This document shows positions 8,956 through 16,827 of a stretch of 64,000 nt of DNA, in pieces. The translations under genes and the position numbers were made by a program. This DNA comes from Sphingobacterium multivorum (GTDB lineage Bacteria; Bacteroidota; Bacteroidia; Sphingobacteriales; Sphingobacteriaceae): contig NZ_CP154261.1 in NCBI RefSeq assembly GCF_039511225.1, positions 2,542,001 to 2,606,000 on the forward strand, in the 5' to 3' direction. Numbering within the stretch: the stretch's first letter is position 1; every line of letters begins with the position of its first letter. The notes beneath the pieces are model-generated. The model had not been told where the DNA came from and made no database searches. It worked only from the letters and a program-made list of their open reading frames with translations.

Positions 8956-10854
8956 ATGGCAAATCAATTTTTAATTAAGAACACGATGCAAGAGATGAGA
9001 GGTCTTTCTGCAGTTGAAATCGATGGACTAAAAGGAACTAACCCAATTTATGCGGGAGTAAAACTATTAGGCTACTATGAAAAAGGGGATACACCGGCTC
9101 CGATTATCTATTATTTAGCGCCAACAACCCCTGACCCCGGAATTGACGACGGCGGGAGTGTCATTGTTACCACAGTCGGGAGTAAACTGGTTCATCATTT
9201 CGATATAGTTTTCCCTGAATATTTTGGGGCAAAAGGAGATGGCCTGACAGATGATTCGACTGCTATTATTAATGCAAATCGATATGCCGTAAAAAGCAAA
9301 TCAACAGTCTTTGAATTTCTTCCAAAAACGTATAGTATAGGGAAATTTTCAACGCCCAATAATGTACTATTTTTGATGATATCTAATCTTACCGTCAAAG
9401 GGAATGGGGCGACTTTGAAATTGCAGGATCATGTTTTGGATACTGCGGCGGCAAATGTAAAATTCATTTATGCAGACGGCCCCATTAATAATTTTAAAGT
9501 TTTCGATTTGACTTTAGACTTTAACGGAGTCAATAACTTTGTGCCGGGAGCGGTAATGAATTTTTGTATTGCTATTGGATGTTTTTTTAATAGTGACGGA
9601 ATCACAATTTCGGGAAATACAATTCTAAATAATCCAGCGCGTCAAAGCCTTTTGTTTGGCGATGGAGTTCAGAGTAGGTTTGCAAATAATATTGTTATAA
9701 CCAACAATGTCTTTAAGAATTTTGGAAATGGGATTAGTGGAAACAATGCCCAAACTGATCACTCTGTCATCTATTTGTGTGGGGAGAATCCGATGGTTAC
9801 TAACAATAGTTTTATTAATGAAAGGGATTTTATAGCAGAAGGACTGATCCCAACCTCAACAGCGGTCGAATTGCATTCTTCAGCCTCCATAGTGACAGGT
9901 AATGTCATAAAGAATTTCAAACAGGCGTTTGTCATAGCCGCAATGAATGAAAGCCAAAAAAGTTCTATATATGCAAATAATGTATGTAATACTATCGGTA
10001 GGCTGGCAGAAATATGGTCAAGAAATAATAGCGTATTGGACGATATTTTGATTGCAGACAATATTGTCACTCAATCCTATTATTTTCCTCTTATTGATGC
10101 CTATACGAATACCCTTACTCCAGTAGGTAAGATTGTCATCGAAAATAATATTGTCGAAAATACAAGAGAGCGATCGTCGAGTCTTTCAAATCCCTCCTTT
10201 TACGTTAAGAACGTTAAAAATGTTATCATACAAAACAACCAGCTAAAGAAAATTCCAGGTGGCTTGGGTTTGTTTAATGGTAGTTCGGATATTGATATCA
10301 CCGTTGATATTTCTAATAACTCCTTTACAGATTGTGGCAATACCGATCATACTGCCGCTTATATGTCACATCGTGGGTTTCTTTTCAATTTGGGTAAATT
10401 TAAAGAGGTGCGTTTCAATGGTAACAGTTTCTATAAAACCGAAATCAATAAGAGTTATATCGACTATATGTTTCAATCCGATTCCGCTGTTGATGTCTTA
10501 CATGTCACAGAAAATATATCTCGGAATATCAATGACATTCAAGTCCACTCGACAGCAGAATATAGCGAAATTGTGATTAAACATGCTGGGAATTTAGATC
10601 CGAGAAATATTCATCTTAGGGCATCACTTGGAAGTACTATATCGGATATTTCCTCTAATGTCAAATGGGAGAAAATAGGAGGAAACCAGAGTTGGAACGG
10701 TTGGCGAAAAATTACGTATGCAGACAATGTGCCTACAAATGGAAATTATGTTGCCGGAGATCTAGTGTATAATAATTCAGTTACAGCTCCAAATTCTGAG
10801 TTAGGATGGATCTGTATAACCAGTGGTACTCCAGGCGTATGGAAAGCCATTTAG
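8956..10854 (+). CDS. Pectate-lyase-like right-handed beta-helix protein (spike-like)
   Basis: 632 residues. About 75 N-terminal residues with no obvious signal peptide are followed by FPEYFGAKGDGLTDDSTAI, the typical opening of the Pectate_lyase_3 superfamily fold found in phage tail spikes and epimerases. From about 150 to 530 there are regularly spaced short strands with Asn ladders (NNIVITNNVFKNFGNG, NNIVEN, IQNNQL), the signature of a parallel beta-helix. The last 45 residues (YVAGDLVYNN...GWICITSGTPGVWKAI) resemble the small C-terminal trimerisation or binding domain of tail fibre proteins. The gene stands alone between two terminators. Catalysis on a polysaccharide is possible, but no catalytic residues can be assigned. 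The lack of a signal peptide favours a phage- or contractile-particle-like component or nonclassical export. Confidence 0.75.
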   Translation: MANQFLIKNTMQEMRGLSAVEIDGLKGTNPIYAGVKLLGYYEKGDTPAPIIYYLAPTTPDPGIDDGGSVIVTTVGSKLVHHFDIVFPEYFGAKGDGLTDDSTAIINANRYAVKSKSTVFEFLPKTYSIGKFSTPNNVLFLMISNLTVKGNGATLKLQDHVLDTAAANVKFIYADGPINNFKVFDLTLDFNGVNNFVPGAVMNFCIAIGCFFNSDGITISGNTILNNPARQSLLFGDGVQSRFANNIVITNNVFKNFGNGISGNNAQTDHSVIYLCGENPMVTNNSFINERDFIAEGLIPTSTAVELHSSASIVTGNVIKNFKQAFVIAAMNESQKSSIYANNVCNTIGRLAEIWSRNNSVLDDILIADNIVTQSYYFPLIDAYTNTLTPVGKIVIENNIVENTRERSSSLSNPSFYVKNVKNVIIQNNQLKKIPGGLGLFNGSSDIDITVDISNNSFTDCGNTDHTAAYMSHRGFLFNLGKFKEVRFNGNSFYKTEINKSYIDYMFQSDSAVDVLHVTENISRNINDIQVHSTAEYSEIVIKHAGNLDPRNIHLRASLGSTISDISSNVKWEKIGGNQSWNGWRKITYADNVPTNGNYVAGDLVYNNSVTAPNSELGWICITSGTPGVWKAI

Positions 10855-10913
10855 CTCTGTTGCGTTCACAAAGATATCCTCTTTACTAGGTGATTTTTTC
10901 TTCGAATCCTAAG

Positions 10914-10945
10914 CTTCCCTCAGTTCTACAGAGGGAAGTATTTTT
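10914..10945 (+). terminator. Rho-independent terminator of the spike gene
   Basis: Perfect 8-bp stem CTTCCCTC / GAGGGAAG with a 9-nt loop and a T-run after TA, 60 bp past the spike stop codon. Confidence 0.8.
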
Positions 10946-10971
10946 GCTTAATGGTTTTTCATGCCGCCTCA

Positions 10972-11032
10972 AGCTTCCTCACAGACTTTTCGATATTTCA
11001 CATATGCCGCTTACAAAGCACTAGTTTCCCTC
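10972..11032 (+). repeat. Leader repeat, downstream orphan copy
   Basis: Diverged copy of 8842-8902 in the same orientation, directly after the spike terminator but with no spike gene following it; the convergent acetyltransferase gene begins instead. Confidence 0.5.
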
Positions 11033-11049
11033 TACTGTGTACAAAAAAA

Positions 11050-11544
11050 CTATAAAGCCCGCTTTTCAAGAATAATGATATCTCCATCATTACTCATCTT
11101 CTGAAAACCCAATTTTTCAGCAAATTTCAGTGCTTTAAGATTCGTTATTTCAGTCTTTGCTACCAAAACATTTACCTGGTACTTTTCTTTTGCCAATGCT
11201 ATCAACAACTCAAAAGCTGTAGACATTATTCCTTTTCCCCAATATTTGGGCAGCAGAGAACCACCAATCTCAATTTTCTTTTCTTCCTGATTCCAGTGGT
11301 GCAAGGCGCAGTCACCAATAATTATATGCTCATTTTCCACAGTTCGGATACTGTAGAGTTCCTCACAAAGAGATAAAATATGTTCTGTAAACTGTACCGG
11401 ATTCGTATGCTCCTCATTGGTTGTCTGGTCCTGAATGGCTGATTCATCTTCAAAGTACAATCGGTAAAATGACTCAGAATCTTTTACAGACATTTCTTTC
11501 AATATGATATCTATACGGTCTCCGGCCGATTTCATGACCTCCAT
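11050..11544 (-). CDS. GNAT family N-acetyltransferase
   Basis: 164 residues, cytoplasmic. The acetyl-CoA binding motif A region is visible around residues 90-115 (IEIGGSLLPKYWGKGIM, then STAFELLIALA), followed by the typical C-terminal TEITNLKALKFAEKLGFQK segment seen in acetyltransferases acting on small molecules or ribosomal protein N-termini. The substrate cannot be read from sequence. It is monocistronic and convergent with the spike gene. Confidence 0.85.
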   Translation of the reverse strand: MEVMKSAGDRIDIILKEMSVKDSESFYRLYFEDESAIQDQTTNEEHTNPVQFTEHILSLCEELYSIRTVENEHIIIGDCALHHWNQEEKKIEIGGSLLPKYWGKGIMSTAFELLIALAKEKYQVNVLVAKTEITNLKALKFAEKLGFQKMSNDGDIIILEKRAL

Positions 11545-11734
11545 AAATTATAAATTTTATGTTTATTTATCAATAACTGCTGATCATTGACAGATCAATA
11601 GTTACTTGCAGCATATTGGTTCAAAGTTAATGATTTAAAAAAATAGTATTAACTTATCCTATGTGTGCTTGAATAGAAGACTGAGTGATGAATTACAACA
11701 AGAATTTTTCAATTCTGATAACTATTTTATAAAG

Positions 11735-12580
11735 ATGATATTAAGAATTACACTGTTGATGTTTATAGTCGCCTTTTATGTTTCTGGGGTAAATGGACAG
11801 ACAAAAGGGATGTTTTCTAAAGGTGCGAAAATCGTAATGCCCAATATTCAGGGGTATTTTGAGGAATGTGGGGTAAGCGGGACTATAGCTATTTATGATA
11901 ATAGAAATGACATCTGGTTTGTATCCGATACATCGGATTCCAAGGTTGAAAGTGTACCTGCATCTACGTTTAAGGTTATCAATATGCTCATCGCGTTAGA
12001 GACAAATACAGTCAAAGATGAAAATGCTGTGGTGAAATGGCCGGGATCAACAGATACCATTAAATATGGTTATCGTCCAGATATCCACAGAGATATTTCA
12101 GTAAAAGAAGCTTTTCAGGTATCTGCAGGCTGGGCTTTTATTGAGCTTGCAAAGAAAATAGGCAGATCTACCTACCAAAAGTTTTTAGGAGAATCCGGCT
12201 ATGGAAATGTCGATCTCAGTGAAAAAGGAGAAGATTTTTGGAATTTTGGAGCAATGGGTATTTCTCCTGTCAATCAGGTTGAATTTTTGAAACGATTATA
12301 TGATGGGAATTTGCCTTTTTCTGAACGAAATATGAATATTGTCAAGAAGGTAATGATTACAGAGAAAGAAAAAGATTTTCTGATACGGTCAAAAACTGGA
12401 TGGACAAAGGAACATAATACGAACATAGGGTGGTGGGTAGGATACCTTGAATCTGGTCAAAATGTGTATTTCTTCGCCACACGACTTATACAGGACCGTA
12501 AATTCAATAGATCAGATTTTTCCAGCTGTAGGAAGGAAATTACCAAAAAGGTATTTCGAGATCTTAAAATAATGCAATAA
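11735..12580 (+). CDS. Class D (OXA-type) beta-lactamase
   Basis: 281 residues from the internal ATG at 11735; an upstream in-frame start at 11663 would add 24 residues before the signal peptide, so the internal start is preferred. The signal peptide runs to about residue 22 (ends VNGQ). Class D motifs are in order: PASTFK (nucleophile Ser and the Lys that is carboxylated), SAGW at the usual SxV site, YGN, the FW/NQVEFL segment, and KTG in SKTGW. The product would be a periplasmic serine hydrolase that opens beta-lactams. The odd feature is Gly in place of Val in SxV. Whether it is an active resistance enzyme cannot be told from sequence. Confidence 0.85.
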   Translation: MILRITLLMFIVAFYVSGVNGQTKGMFSKGAKIVMPNIQGYFEECGVSGTIAIYDNRNDIWFVSDTSDSKVESVPASTFKVINMLIALETNTVKDENAVVKWPGSTDTIKYGYRPDIHRDISVKEAFQVSAGWAFIELAKKIGRSTYQKFLGESGYGNVDLSEKGEDFWNFGAMGISPVNQVEFLKRLYDGNLPFSERNMNIVKKVMITEKEKDFLIRSKTGWTKEHNTNIGWWVGYLESGQNVYFFATRLIQDRKFNRSDFSSCRKEITKKVFRDLKIMQ

Positions 12581-12615
12581 ATTATAGTGTGATTGAAAGG
12601 GGTATTTTACGCGTC

Positions 12616-13041
12616 TTAATCCAATGTTGTATGATTGTTTGAACAAGTTGACAAAAGTTCAATCTTAAACAATATCCCAGTAATTATTGCGGCGATCGAA
12701 TAATATATCGCCGACTCTATTGATTGCACTGTTAGTCCAACTGTCATTGTAATTCCAGCCAGTGTAATTAGTATTAAAGTCATTTTGATACAATTGACAT
12801 TGAGTGTATTGTTCTTAAACCAGCAGAATGCCAATATATAACATACCAGTGTAGGAATGGAATAAAGCGAGCTATACCAAAACCAAAGTATCAAAAAGAG
12901 CATCGTCGTACCAATACCAGAAGAATTTAACGGGTTAGATCCCGGAGATATAGTCAAAAGTGTAGTACCCAATAGGAGAGTACCTATCCAGTGCTTAAAG
13001 ATATAAGACCATTTTAGGCTATGTAACATAATTGGTGTCAT
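12616..13041 (-). CDS. Hypothetical four-helix membrane protein
   Basis: 141 residues with four hydrophobic segments (about 13-32, 42-70, 82-104, 108-128) and a short polar tail rich in Ser, Asn and Thr. No family recognised. It converges with the beta-lactamase gene (35 bp between stops). The segment spacing suggests a small integral inner-membrane protein of unknown role. Confidence 0.5.
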   Translation of the reverse strand: MTPIMLHSLKWSYIFKHWIGTLLLGTTLLTISPGSNPLNSSGIGTTMLFLILWFWYSSLYSIPTLVCYILAFCWFKNNTLNVNCIKMTLILITLAGITMTVGLTVQSIESAIYYSIAAIITGILFKIELLSTCSNNHTTLD

Positions 13042-13246
13042 TAGATCGAAAAGTAAAAAAAAGCGTCAAGTTTTTGGTAGTTATTAAAACTTCTCAAATC
13101 AACGTGGCTTACGGTTAATTATGCAAGCTTTTTCGCTAGGCTTTTTATCGTTTGGTCAAATATGCTCTACGAAAGTAATAATTTATCCTTAAAAAATGCG
13201 CTATAGATTTTAGATGATGACTTTTTGCAAATGCCCCATGCGGTAG

Positions 13247-13582
13247 TTAGTCATCAGTTTCCATTACATTGTCATCAAACCATTCATCATCCAGATACTT
13301 GTAAAGGTCATTTAAGTCCGCTACATTCCGACTTGTTTGAAAACAAGGGTGAAACCAAGCACAAAAATTCTCTTGGTCTTTTTCCTTATACCTGAAGTGT
13401 GTGAGCTTTTCGCTCAAATTTTTCATAACTGTTATTTGCTGCGAATGCCACAAATGCCTTTCGGAATGAAAATTATGAATAGCCGTCAACTTTTGAACAA
13501 CATTTTTAAACAAATTAACAACAGTAATTCTAATTAATCTTACGACCTTTGATTTAGATCGAAGCCCAAAGCCGGTTAACAT
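13247..13582 (-). CDS. Doubtful hypothetical protein
   Basis: 111-residue frame. The second half, from an internal Met at about residue 53, looks protein-like (basic/aromatic, then an acidic end LDDEWFDDNVMETDD); the first half does not. A competing frame of 66 codons lies on the other strand. No family recognised. It could be a remnant at the edge of the defense island. Confidence 0.25.
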   Translation of the reverse strand: MLTGFGLRSKSKVVRLIRITVVNLFKNVVQKLTAIHNFHSERHLWHSQQITVMKNLSEKLTHFRYKEKDQENFCAWFHPCFQTSRNVADLNDLYKYLDDEWFDDNVMETDD

Positions 13583-13611
13583 TTAGCCAAAGCGGGCATC
13601 TAGCCAACATT

Positions 13612-13643
13612 GCCCCCCTTGACGGTTAACAAGGGGGCTTTTT
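13612..13643 (+). terminator. Terminator at the start of the defense island
   Basis: Stem GCCCCCCTT / AAGGGGGC (one bulged C) with a 10-nt loop and TTTTT on the plus side. The motif GTTAAC occurs three times nearby, at 13575, 13625 (in the loop) and 13661. Confidence 0.65.
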
Positions 13644-13669
13644 AATTAAAAGATAACAACGTTAACAGT

Positions 13670-13876
13670 GTGTGCGAATTCAAAGAACACATCGAAATTT
13701 TAAGAGAAACCTCCGGCACCCGTTTTGAAGCCTGGCGTGTACTCGTTGATCCTAAAGAAAAGTTATATCCAGTATTTTGGAAATGGGATGAGGGTAAGTT
13801 TGAGAATAGGGAATTCGCCATTCGAACGATGAAACGTCGGTATCCAGTTTTAGAAATCAGGTTTTCGAGATCCTGA
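13670..13876 (+). CDS. Small hypothetical protein
   Basis: 68 residues, from a GTG start, with aromatic and charged composition (FEAWRVLVDPKEKLYPVFWKWDEGKF). No transmembrane segment, no recognised family. It lies 41 bp before the HNH endonuclease gene in the same direction and could be translated with it; the start codon is uncertain. Confidence 0.4.
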   Translation: MCEFKEHIEILRETSGTRFEAWRVLVDPKEKLYPVFWKWDEGKFENREFAIRTMKRRYPVLEIRFSRS

Positions 13877-13917
13877 CGGTTTGATTATATAGAAATGATT
13901 TTCTATTTTGCTTCGGT

Positions 13918-14877
13918 ATGAATGAGGATCTGCAAACTTATCTCCACGCTTTTGCCCTAATAAATAGGGGCAGTACCAAGTATGGGTTGGCTCCACATAA
14001 GCCGATCTTGTTGTTAACCTTGGTCGAACTGATCGACAAAGGTATCGTGCTCAACAATCGCTTTGAAGTTAATGTGGATCTTGTTGGACTTTTTCAGGAG
14101 AACTGGCGCTTGCTAGTGCGGACGGCACATCAGTCCGATTTTACACAGCCCTTTTATTATTTGCAGTCCGATAAGGCAGCAGGGCAAAGCTTTTGGTGTT
14201 TATATCCGAATCCTGGCTTTCAGACCAATGCACATATCAAAAGTGTAAGGACGCTTTCCGAAGTTGTGGCCTACGGCTCATTCGATAATAAGCTCGCTGC
14301 TTTGCTCAGTGATCCATTAAATCGGGCTGTTGTTCGAGATCAGCTACTTTCTGCTTACTTCCCCGAACAACGACAGGCCTATTATGAACATAAGCAGCTC
14401 AATGACGGCTTTTACCATGAAATGCAGTCTTTGGTGCTCAATGAGCCGGAGGCTCAGTATAAACATATTTCTATTCAGACTCAGGAAGATGTGTTTGTCA
14501 GATCGGGGTTGTTCAAACGCTATATTCCGCAGCTTTATCAGGATACCTGTGCCATGACAGGAATGCGGATGCGATCTATTTTTAAATACAACTTTATCGA
14601 TGCATGTCATATCGTTCCTTTTGCGGTGACGCATGACGACAAGGTTACCAATGGCATAGCACTATGCCCAAACCTGCATCGTGCATTTGATAGGGGACTG
14701 GTTGGCGTGAGTGAAGATTATACCATTATGGTTTCCGCTCATATCGACGAACTGGTCGACCATCCCTACAGTCTATCAAAATTAAATGGACGGTCGATTT
14801 TGCTGCCTAAAGCACAACGATACTATCCATCGCAGGAAAACCTAGCTTGGCATCGGGATAATGTATTTAAAGTATGA
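13918..14877 (+). CDS. HNH restriction endonuclease (COG3440-like)
   Basis: 319 residues. The N-terminal part (about 1-140, with HAFALINRGSTKYGLAPHKPILLL) matches the N-terminus of predicted HNH restriction endonucleases. The C-terminal HNH core (about 205-265) contains CAMTGM, DACHIVPFA, a conserved Asn (VTNGIALCPNLHRAFDRGL) and a His, the beta-beta-alpha metal site. These proteins cut DNA and are often near methyltransferases or act alone against modified or foreign DNA. It is convergent with vsr, with only 5 bp between the stops. The recognition sequence is unknown. Confidence 0.8.
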   Translation: MNEDLQTYLHAFALINRGSTKYGLAPHKPILLLTLVELIDKGIVLNNRFEVNVDLVGLFQENWRLLVRTAHQSDFTQPFYYLQSDKAAGQSFWCLYPNPGFQTNAHIKSVRTLSEVVAYGSFDNKLAALLSDPLNRAVVRDQLLSAYFPEQRQAYYEHKQLNDGFYHEMQSLVLNEPEAQYKHISIQTQEDVFVRSGLFKRYIPQLYQDTCAMTGMRMRSIFKYNFIDACHIVPFAVTHDDKVTNGIALCPNLHRAFDRGLVGVSEDYTIMVSAHIDELVDHPYSLSKLNGRSILLPKAQRYYPSQENLAWHRDNVFKV

Positions 14878-14882
14878 TGGAC

Positions 14883-15371
14883 TTATTTCCAAAGCTTTCT
14901 TGTTTCTAAAAATAACTCTATCTGATTTATAACTTTAGGAAGATTTTTAAGGATGTCCTGCGTCCAGAACCTGAATACAACATAATCCATATCCCGTAGG
15001 GCTTTATTGACGCGCATATCTTTTTGCATGTTGCGCTCGATCTTGGGAATCCAGAAAAGACGGTTGGACTTAATGCGCTCTCTGTTGTTTTTCCAGTCGA
15101 ATCCATGCCAGAATTCACCATCTATAAATATCGCAAGTTTATACTTTTTGATTACAATATCGGGTGTACCTGGTAGGAATTTGTCGTGCAGGCGAAAACG
15201 GATATTTTTTGACCACAGGGCTTTTCGCAGAATAAGTTCTGGTTTAGAATTACGACTTTTGATTTTGGACATGTTATAGCTACGCTTTGAAGTGGTATAG
15301 AATCCAGCGGATTCTTCAAAGCGGGGAACATAAATTCTGTCTGATTTCTCTTCACAAATAACCATGTGCAA
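14883..15371 (-). CDS. vsr: Very short patch repair endonuclease (Vsr)
   Basis: 162 residues. The core (about 33-162) starts with the Vsr signature RSYNMSKIKSRNSKPELILRKALW. It then has GTPDIV with the metal-binding Asp, FIDGEFWHGFDW with the His, the basic stretch with FWIPKIERN, and YVVFRFWTQDI. Vsr nicks 5' of the T in T:G mismatches formed by deamination of 5-methylcytosine, which fits the cytosine methyltransferase 1.5 kb away. Glu replaces the Cys seen in E. coli Vsr in the FxxGxFWH motif. The first 30 residues are an extension of uncertain translation. Confidence 0.88.
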   Translation of the reverse strand: MHMVICEEKSDRIYVPRFEESAGFYTTSKRSYNMSKIKSRNSKPELILRKALWSKNIRFRLHDKFLPGTPDIVIKKYKLAIFIDGEFWHGFDWKNNRERIKSNRLFWIPKIERNMQKDMRVNKALRDMDYVVFRFWTQDILKNLPKVINQIELFLETRKLWK

Positions 15372-15456
15372 ATTAAAAAATATCTTCTTAGAAAGAACAA
15401 TATTTTTTAAGATTAGTTTAATCTTGTATCTGCGACTTCAGCGATAGTATTCTAAT

Positions 15457-15475
15457 GTTCACTTATTTCCGATTG
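15457..15475 (+). promoter_or_regulatory. Putative controller-protein operator, copy 1
   Basis: The 19-mer GTTCACTTATTTCCGATTG ends 17 bp before the ATG at 15493. It recurs with one mismatch at 16502-16520 upstream of the XRE gene, so it is a probable binding site for that controller. Confidence 0.6.
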
Positions 15476-15492
15476 TATCATCTAATGTTACT

Positions 15493-16491
15493 ATGTATTT
15501 TAGGTTAAATAGCTTTAACCTAAATAGATTCGTTTTGAAAGAAAAGATAATCGATCATTTAAGTACACTAATAGCATACAATGTTATAGGTGGTATACAA
15601 TATCGTAATCGATTTAATGGTTTTATTGGTGAGCTGGACTACAAGGAATATATGATCATTAACAAACCTGACAATAGTTATTTTGACGGTGGAATTTTTC
15701 TTCCTACAAAAGAAGAGTATTCCTACATGCAAGAGCCGATCTATTTTACAGTCACTAGTCAATCAATCGATAGTTATAATGATATATATTCTCATATTTC
15801 GAAGATTGATTGCAAAGCGCTTTATATTTTGAAATGGGACCTTGAAAAGATAGAAGAATGGAATATGAATGATCTCTTAGGAATAAGGAAGCCTGTTTTT
15901 GTACCTCATTTCACCATTAGTAAATATGTAGATACAAAATTCATTCAATCATCACTTGTGGAGTTTGAAAACGAATTTAGCACAAAAACTCATAATTATA
16001 CGGATAATGTACCAGTACAGATGAAGGAGCACTTTGTTAATATTTTGATGCGGTTCGATCTAAAACCTTTATTGGACTTATATACACAACGTTTAGTTTT
16101 TGATGGAATAATCGGTTTACATCATGAAAGAGGAATCCCCAGTGATATAGATCAGATCATTCTCTCTGGTAAAACTGGAGAGCATTTTTTTCTTGAAATT
16201 AAAGAGAAAGATCTATCTAAAAGACCTCCAATAGGTTTTGGAATGGACATTCCTAGAATAGAATTTTTCAATACGCTGAAGACTGCTGCAGGCATTGAAA
16301 CCTACTATGTTATTAAACACATCAAAAATCAGAAAGGCCGTGAATTTCTTAAATGGCGAATTATTTCGATGACTAACTTTATGAAAAATTGTCATCGGAA
16401 ACCAATAGAAGGGGGAACAGGAATGAGATCGATATATTCTAGCAACCCCACTTTAATCTGTCCCGAAGAATTCTTTAAAACTTATTTGTAA
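15493..16491 (+). CDS. Unassigned PD-(D/E)xK-like nuclease candidate
   Basis: 332 residues, cytoplasmic, no named family recognised. A possible nuclease core lies near residues 218-247: an Asp-rich turn GIPSDIDQIILS, then a strand ending HFFLEIKEKD, giving the D...ExK arrangement of PD-(D/E)xK enzymes. A basic C-terminal region follows (EFLKWRIISM, RKPIEGGTGMRS). The gene is preceded by the same 19-nt motif as the controller gene and lies 60 bp upstream of it, which argues that it belongs to this restriction-modification cluster. It may be the restriction enzyme proper or an accessory protein. Confidence 0.55.
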   Translation: MYFRLNSFNLNRFVLKEKIIDHLSTLIAYNVIGGIQYRNRFNGFIGELDYKEYMIINKPDNSYFDGGIFLPTKEEYSYMQEPIYFTVTSQSIDSYNDIYSHISKIDCKALYILKWDLEKIEEWNMNDLLGIRKPVFVPHFTISKYVDTKFIQSSLVEFENEFSTKTHNYTDNVPVQMKEHFVNILMRFDLKPLLDLYTQRLVFDGIIGLHHERGIPSDIDQIILSGKTGEHFFLEIKEKDLSKRPPIGFGMDIPRIEFFNTLKTAAGIETYYVIKHIKNQKGREFLKWRIISMTNFMKNCHRKPIEGGTGMRSIYSSNPTLICPEEFFKTYL

Positions 16492-16501
16492 ATAAACAAA
16501 A

Positions 16502-16529
16502 GTTCACTTATATCCGATTGACTTATAAG
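16502..16529 (+). promoter_or_regulatory. Putative controller-protein operator, copy 2
   Basis: GTTCACTTATATCCGATTG at 16502-16520 matches copy 1 at 18 of 19 positions. The site also has an inverted repeat CTTATA-N11-TATAAG (16507-16529). It ends 22 bp before the XRE start codon, a position suited to autoregulation. Confidence 0.6.
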
Positions 16530-16551
16530 CCAATTTTCTCCAATTTGCAAT

Positions 16552-16779
16552 ATGGATATCAGAATAAAAGTAGGTTTGAGAATCAGAGAATTGCGTAAAT
16601 CATTGGGGTTAACGCAAGAGTCCTTGGCTTTTAAAGCTGACATGGATAAAACTTATCTTAATGAGGTTGAAAACGGTAAAAGAAATGTTTCCTTAGTCAA
16701 TCTAGAAAAAATTATCCTAGCACTGGAAACAACATTTTCTCTTTTTTTTCAGGAAAATACAGGTTCAGACAGAGCATAA
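16552..16779 (+). CDS. XRE-family controller (C) protein
   Basis: 75 residues, almost entirely one helix-turn-helix domain: GLRIRELRKSLGLTQESLAFKADMDKTYLNEVENGKRN. The size and composition are those of restriction-modification C proteins, small dimers that bind a C-box and delay restriction until methylation is established. It is encoded between the PD-(D/E)xK candidate and the methyltransferase, 48 bp before the latter. The repeated motif upstream of it and of the 15493 gene is its likely target. Confidence 0.85.
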   Translation: MDIRIKVGLRIRELRKSLGLTQESLAFKADMDKTYLNEVENGKRNVSLVNLEKIILALETTFSLFFQENTGSDRA

Positions 16780-16827
16780 ATTCAACTCAAAATTTTATTG
16801 TGATAAAAAGGATATAGCGTGGAAGTA

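Noticed and set aside
13337..13537. A 66-codon plus-strand frame
   Set aside because: No protein-like features, and it overlaps the equally doubtful minus-strand frame.
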